NCBI GenBank assembly: GCA_031255975.1
Contig: JAIRRM010000028.1
Coordinates: 1-16,861, forward strand
From: Propionibacteriaceae bacterium
GTDB lineage: Bacteria; Actinomycetota; Actinomycetes; Propionibacteriales; Propionibacteriaceae
Direction: 5' to 3'
Length of the DNA stretch: 16,861 nt
The translations under genes were made by a program, and so were the position numbers. Under the pieces are notes generated by a model that was not told the DNA's origin, ran no database searches, and saw nothing but the letters and a program-made list of their open reading frames with translations. Positions within the stretch are counted from its first letter, which is position 1. Each line of letters begins with the position of its first letter. Shown one piece after another: positions 13,791 through 16,861 of this stretch.

Positions 13791-15737
13791 ATGCGGCAGC
13801 ACCAGCGGCATCTGTTGGATGAGCCGCATCACGATGGTTCCGCGCTGTTCGTCGCACCGGGGCAACCCGGCCTGGGGGATCGGATTCCCGTCCGGGTACG
13901 GGTGCCGCGCGGTTACGGGGCAACCGAGGTGTTTCTGCGAGTAGACCGCGACGGAAACCCGCTGTACTTTCCGGCGCGTCTTGACCGCGAAACCGAGCAT
14001 GAGCAGTGGTTCGCGACCGAACTTCCCGTAGACAATTCGCGGGTTCACTATCGTTGGCTGCTGGCGGGTTCCGCCGGGGCCCCCCAGTGGTTGACGGCGC
14101 GAGGTGTGGCCGATCACGAGGTGACAGATGCTGGGGATTTTCGTGTCACCACGTATTCGCCTGGGCCGGATTGGATGCTGGATACCGTCGGCTACCAGAT
14201 CTTCCCAGACCGTTTCGCGCGCTCCGACGCGGCGACAAAGCGGGAACTACCGGCTTGGGCGCGAGCGGCGGCGTGGGACGACGACCCCGCTTCGGGCTAT
14301 GACTCCATCTCCCAGGTTTTCGGCGGCGACCTCGCCGGTATCGCGGAGCATATCGATTATCTGAACGATCTCGGCGTCAATCTGGTGTATCTGACGCCCT
14401 TCTTTCCCAGTCAGTCCGCGCACCGCTACGACGCCACCACGTTCGACCAGGTAGATCCACTGCTGGGCGGCGACGACGCGTTGGCCCGACTCTCGGACGC
14501 GCTGCACCGTGCCGGTATCCGCCTGATCGGAGACCTCACCACCAACCACACCGGCTGGATGCACGAATGGTTCAAGACCGCCCGATCAGAGCGCTCATCT
14601 GTCGAGCGGGGCTTCTACTACTGGAAAGACGACCTGCCCATCCCGCTAGAGCCTTGGATGCGCTCTTTCTCCGACCAGTGGGGCGGATCGTGGCCAGCGA
14701 AACCGTCCGATCTGGAACTGGATTACATCCCGTGGCTGGGGGTGCCGTCGTTACCGAAACTGAACTGGAACAGCCAAGAACTCAAACGGCGGATGCTGGA
14801 CGGCCCCGATTCGGTGGTCGGGCGCTACCTCGAAGCGCCGTTTGCCATGGACGGCTGGCGTATCGATGTCGCCAACATGACCGGACGTTACGCCGCCGAC
14901 GACCACCACGATGCGGTCGCGCGACTGACACGCGCCACGGTGGACGCCTGCAACGACGGCACTGGAATGCTGATCGCAGAGCATTTCTTTGACGCCGCCC
15001 GCGACCTGGACGGCGACGGCTGGCAAGCGGTGATGAATTACTCGGGGTTCATCCGTCCCGCTTGGACCTGGCTCACCCGCGCTGATACCAACCTCAGATT
15101 CTTGGACGCCCCCGTCCCGATCCCCCGCCGCAGCGGGGCGGCGGTCGCTCGGACGGCACGTCACTTCGCCTCACTGGTGCCGTGGTCCACCACGCTGCGG
15201 CAGTGGAACATGCTCGGCTCGCACGACACCCCTCGTATCGCCACCGTAACCGGTGATCGCGCCGTCACCGAGTTGGGTGCCGCATGGTTGTTCACCTACC
15301 CCGGCATTCCGGCGTTCTTCGCCGGTGACGAAGGCGGTGCCGTTGGCAGCAACGGCGAGAACGCCCGTACCACTATGCCCTGGGAGCAGATCGCGGCCGG
15401 CGGCGGAATACGCTGGGACGCGCGAGTTCATGACACCTGGCGCTCGCTGGTGACGCTGCGGCGTAACCATGAAGCGCTGTCGCGGGGAGGACTGCGCTGG
15501 GTGGTAACAGACGACGACGCCCTGGTCTATCTACGCGAAACCGCCACCGAGCGCATCCTGGTGGTGTTGACCCGCGCCGCTTGGAGTGGCCTCACGCTGC
15601 CGAAATGGCTATCTGCCGCCAAACCGGAACAGTTGTTCGCCGGACATGCCGCCTCGGTGCCTTCGCTGCTGGGTACTGAAACCGGGTGGGAGTTACGTAG
15701 CGACGCGACCGCCGTCGGAATCTGGTTGTTGCACTAG
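13791..15737 (+). CDS. Cytoplasmic GH13 alpha-glucosidase / neopullulanase-type enzyme (648 aa)
   Basis: This enzyme hydrolyses alpha-glucosidic bonds in imported maltooligosaccharides. About 1-120 form a beta-rich N-terminal domain, as in GH13 neopullulanase or maltodextrin glucosidase (MalZ). The barrel starts at YQIFPDRFA (135-143). GH13 conserved regions are DLTTNH (248-253), GWRIDVANM with nucleophile Asp359, LIAEHF with acid/base Glu397, and LGSHDTPR with transition-state Asp479. There is no signal peptide, so it acts inside the cell. A longer frame begins at 13752 inside the MalG-like gene; the ATG at 13791 is preferred because AGG precedes it and it follows the upstream stop by 7 nt. 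Specificity (maltogenic, neopullulanase or alpha-glucosidase) cannot be decided. It is last in the operon and ends at a hairpin. Confidence 0.9.
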   Translation: MRQHQRHLLDEPHHDGSALFVAPGQPGLGDRIPVRVRVPRGYGATEVFLRVDRDGNPLYFPARLDRETEHEQWFATELPVDNSRVHYRWLLAGSAGAPQWLTARGVADHEVTDAGDFRVTTYSPGPDWMLDTVGYQIFPDRFARSDAATKRELPAWARAAAWDDDPASGYDSISQVFGGDLAGIAEHIDYLNDLGVNLVYLTPFFPSQSAHRYDATTFDQVDPLLGGDDALARLSDALHRAGIRLIGDLTTNHTGWMHEWFKTARSERSSVERGFYYWKDDLPIPLEPWMRSFSDQWGGSWPAKPSDLELDYIPWLGVPSLPKLNWNSQELKRRMLDGPDSVVGRYLEAPFAMDGWRIDVANMTGRYAADDHHDAVARLTRATVDACNDGTGMLIAEHFFDAARDLDGDGWQAVMNYSGFIRPAWTWLTRADTNLRFLDAPVPIPRRSGAAVARTARHFASLVPWSTTLRQWNMLGSHDTPRIATVTGDRAVTELGAAWLFTYPGIPAFFAGDEGGAVGSNGENARTTMPWEQIAAGGGIRWDARVHDTWRSLVTLRRNHEALSRGGLRWVVTDDDALVYLRETATERILVVLTRAAWSGLTLPKWLSAAKPEQLFAGHAASVPSLLGTETGWELRSDATAVGIWLLH

Positions 15738-15777
15738 CGAGAAACCCACCGGGGCACAAGACCCCGGGTTGCTCGCT
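15736..15777 (+). terminator. Imperfect hairpin at the end of the sugar operon
   Basis: AGCGAG (15736-15741) through GGGG on the left pairs with CCCCGGGTTGCTCGCT on the right around CACAAGA, with a mismatch and a small bulge. The stem begins within the stop codon of the GH13 gene. It is a diverged copy of the tRNA-Gly terminator at 15885-15923, so it may have arrived by duplication and been adopted as the operon terminator. Confidence 0.55.
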
Positions 15778-15796
15778 TGAGCGGGCGACGGGAATC
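15747..15796 (-). repeat. Duplicated 3' end of tRNA-Gly plus its terminator
   Basis: Positions 15763-15796 match 15908-15941 at 33 of 34 bases, and the match continues less exactly into the terminator stem to the left. The copied part includes the 3' acceptor strand, discriminator and part of the T arm of tRNA-Gly. No rest of a tRNA is present beside this copy. It resembles an attachment-site repeat or the relic of a tandem duplicate. Confidence 0.8.
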
Positions 15797-15884
15797 AAGG
15801 GGGGCTCGTTCGCAAGCCCACCGGGCTTCCTCTCGATGCCCCGGCGCTTTGCGCTTTCGATTCCCGCCGACACCTTTTGCCACA

Positions 15885-15923
15885 AAGCGAGCAACCCGGG
15901 CATAAGACCCGGGTTGTTCGCTT
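15885..15923 (-). terminator. Terminator of tRNA-Gly
   Basis: AAGCGAGCAACCCGGG (15885-15900) and CCCGGGTTGTTCGCTT (15908-15923) form a 16-bp stem with one imperfect pair around a 7-nt loop, immediately past the tRNA 3' end. Confidence 0.8.
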
Positions 15924-15924
15924 G

Positions 15925-15995
15925 AGCGGGCGACGGGAATCGAACCCGCGTGTTCAGCTTGGGAAGCTGACGCTCTACCATTGAGCTACGCCCGC
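15925..15995 (-). tRNA. tRNA-Gly (anticodon CCC)
   Basis: On the minus strand the cloverleaf is complete: acceptor GCGGGCG pairs with CGCCCGC, the D arm is GCTC/GAGC, the anticodon arm is TCAGC-TTCCCAA-GCTGA with anticodon CCC, and the T arm is GCGGG-TTCGATT-CCCGT with one G-U pair. Discriminator base is T. The gene is 71 nt and the CCA is not encoded. It reads the GGG codon. A strong terminator follows directly, and part of the 3' end is repeated 145 bp further along. Confidence 0.95.
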
Positions 15996-16058
15996 GCGGT
16001 GCGTATCAGCTTAGTTGACGCGCATTGGGCTTGTCGAACGAAGCTACCATCACAAACA

Positions 16059-16073
16059 ATATCTAAAAGATAT
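16059..16073 (+). promoter_or_regulatory. AT-rich palindrome upstream of the DUF1707 gene
   Basis: ATATCT (16059-16064), AAA, AGATAT (16068-16073) form a perfect inverted repeat, overlapping a second palindrome GATATATC (16069-16076). It stands out from the GC-rich background and lies 34 bp before the start of the next gene, so it may be a promoter element or an operator. Confidence 0.35.
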
Positions 16074-16106
16074 ATCGTAAACGTGCTCTAAGCGTTCCGA
16101 TTCACT

Positions 16107-16769
16107 ATGCTGGTGCAGGTGAGCATGGAACCGCATGAGTTGGCAAAACTGCGCGCGTCTGACAACGACCGACAGCGTATCGCCGACGTGCTCAACGGCG
16201 CCTACGCCGACGGTCGGTTGAGCGCCGAAGAACACTCTGAGCGACTCGATAAAGTGTGGGGTTCCAAGACCCTGGGCGAACTGGAGCCGCTGATCGTCGA
16301 TCTGGGACGACCCGAGTTGGCGCGGCAGCAGTCACAGCAACCGAACCAGACCTGGCACACCGCGCTGCCGATGCTCGCCGATCTGGACACGGCCACCGGA
16401 GAGCGCACCTGGGCGGTGATGTCGCAGAACAACCGCGACGGCGAGTGGATGGTACAACCTAGACATACGGTGCTTACGCTGATGGGCAACGTGAAATGGG
16501 ATCTGCGCGAAGCGGTGTTCACGGCTATGACCATTGAGCTGAACATCTCCGTCGTCATGGGCAGCGTCGAGTTGTGGCTACCCGCCGGGGTCACGTTTGT
16601 AGACCAGACCACGCACATCATGGGTGGAACCACTCAGAAAGGGCTGGCCGCAACAGACCCGAATGCTCCGACAGTTATCGTCAAGGGGTTCACCTGCATG
16701 GGGGCGATGGTGGTGTACGGGGCGGAGTACCGTACGTTGGGGCAACGGCTCGGCATCTCAAGGAAGTGA
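16107..16769 (+). CDS. DUF1707 protein with LiaF-like C-terminal domain (220 aa)
   Basis: Residues about 8-66 match the DUF1707 (SHOCT-like) domain: LRASDNDRQRIADVLNGAYADGRLSAEEHSERLDKVWGSKT is its core, with the LGELEPLIVDL end. About 100-210 are a beta-rich domain (LTLMGNVKWDL, TIELNISVVMGSVELWLPAGV) like the C-terminal domain of LiaF-type cell-envelope stress proteins. There is no signal peptide or membrane helix, unlike many relatives that carry helices between the domains. It may be a cytoplasmic envelope-stress or regulatory protein, but its function is unproven. The start is uncertain: the ATG at 16107 has no ribosome binding site, while the ATG at 16125 has AGGTGAG very close upstream and would remove six residues. 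Confidence 0.8.
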   Translation: MLVQVSMEPHELAKLRASDNDRQRIADVLNGAYADGRLSAEEHSERLDKVWGSKTLGELEPLIVDLGRPELARQQSQQPNQTWHTALPMLADLDTATGERTWAVMSQNNRDGEWMVQPRHTVLTLMGNVKWDLREAVFTAMTIELNISVVMGSVELWLPAGVTFVDQTTHIMGGTTQKGLAATDPNAPTVIVKGFTCMGAMVVYGAEYRTLGQRLGISRK

Positions 16770-16861
16770 GCCGCACTAAGGCCACCTGAACTTGTCACAG
16801 AGTCATGCGGTTCGACAACCTTCAAGCGTGACACCGATCATCCTGTGGCTGAACTGGTCTT

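Noticed and set aside
16828..16861. Possible start of a further plus-strand gene at a GTG
   Set aside because: Only 11 codons are visible before the window ends and no ribosome binding site is seen, so it cannot be supported.

Overview
The window comes from a high-GC Gram-positive bacterium, most likely an actinomycete of the propionic-acid-bacterium type. The evidence is GTG starts, actinobacterial-style sugar-ABC and DUF1707 genes, and a succinate CoA-transferase of the kind used in propionate/succinate or acetate metabolism. The genus cannot be fixed from the sequence alone.

Layout, left to right. (1) 158-2873: a large secreted surface protein on the minus strand, with a beta-helix-like region, Ig-like domains and a C-terminal anchor, ending in a strong hairpin. 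(2) 3063-4327: an Imm5-like orphan immunity-type gene (+) and tadA (-) converge on a phased 19-bp tandem repeat array (3662-3859). (3) 4328-6217: a structured intergenic stretch, a promoter, the succinate CoA-transferase gene and its terminator. (4) 6222-8210: palindromic repeats and a duplicated gene 3' end, then on the minus strand a HAD phosphatase preceded by a second anchored surface protein, the two 4 nt apart. (5) 8391-9639: a four-helix membrane protein and a stand-alone PemK/MazF-fold protein. (6) 9815-15737: a maltodextrin-type operon of binding lipoprotein, attenuator-like hairpin, two permeases and a cytoplasmic GH13 glucosidase. (7) 15736-16861: terminators, tRNA-Gly(CCC) with a duplicated copy of its 3' end, and a DUF1707 protein.

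How the parts fit. The sugar operon would capture maltooligosaccharides (binding protein), import them (two permeases plus an ATPase encoded elsewhere) and split them inside the cell (GH13). The CoA-transferase belongs to the fermentative end of carbon metabolism. The two surface proteins share an unusual PTGG-type C-terminal sorting tail. No complete novel defence or mobile system was found. The most unusual structures are non-coding: an exactly phased 19-bp array, a related palindrome flanked by a 31-bp duplication of a gene end, and the duplicated tRNA-Gly 3' end with its terminator.
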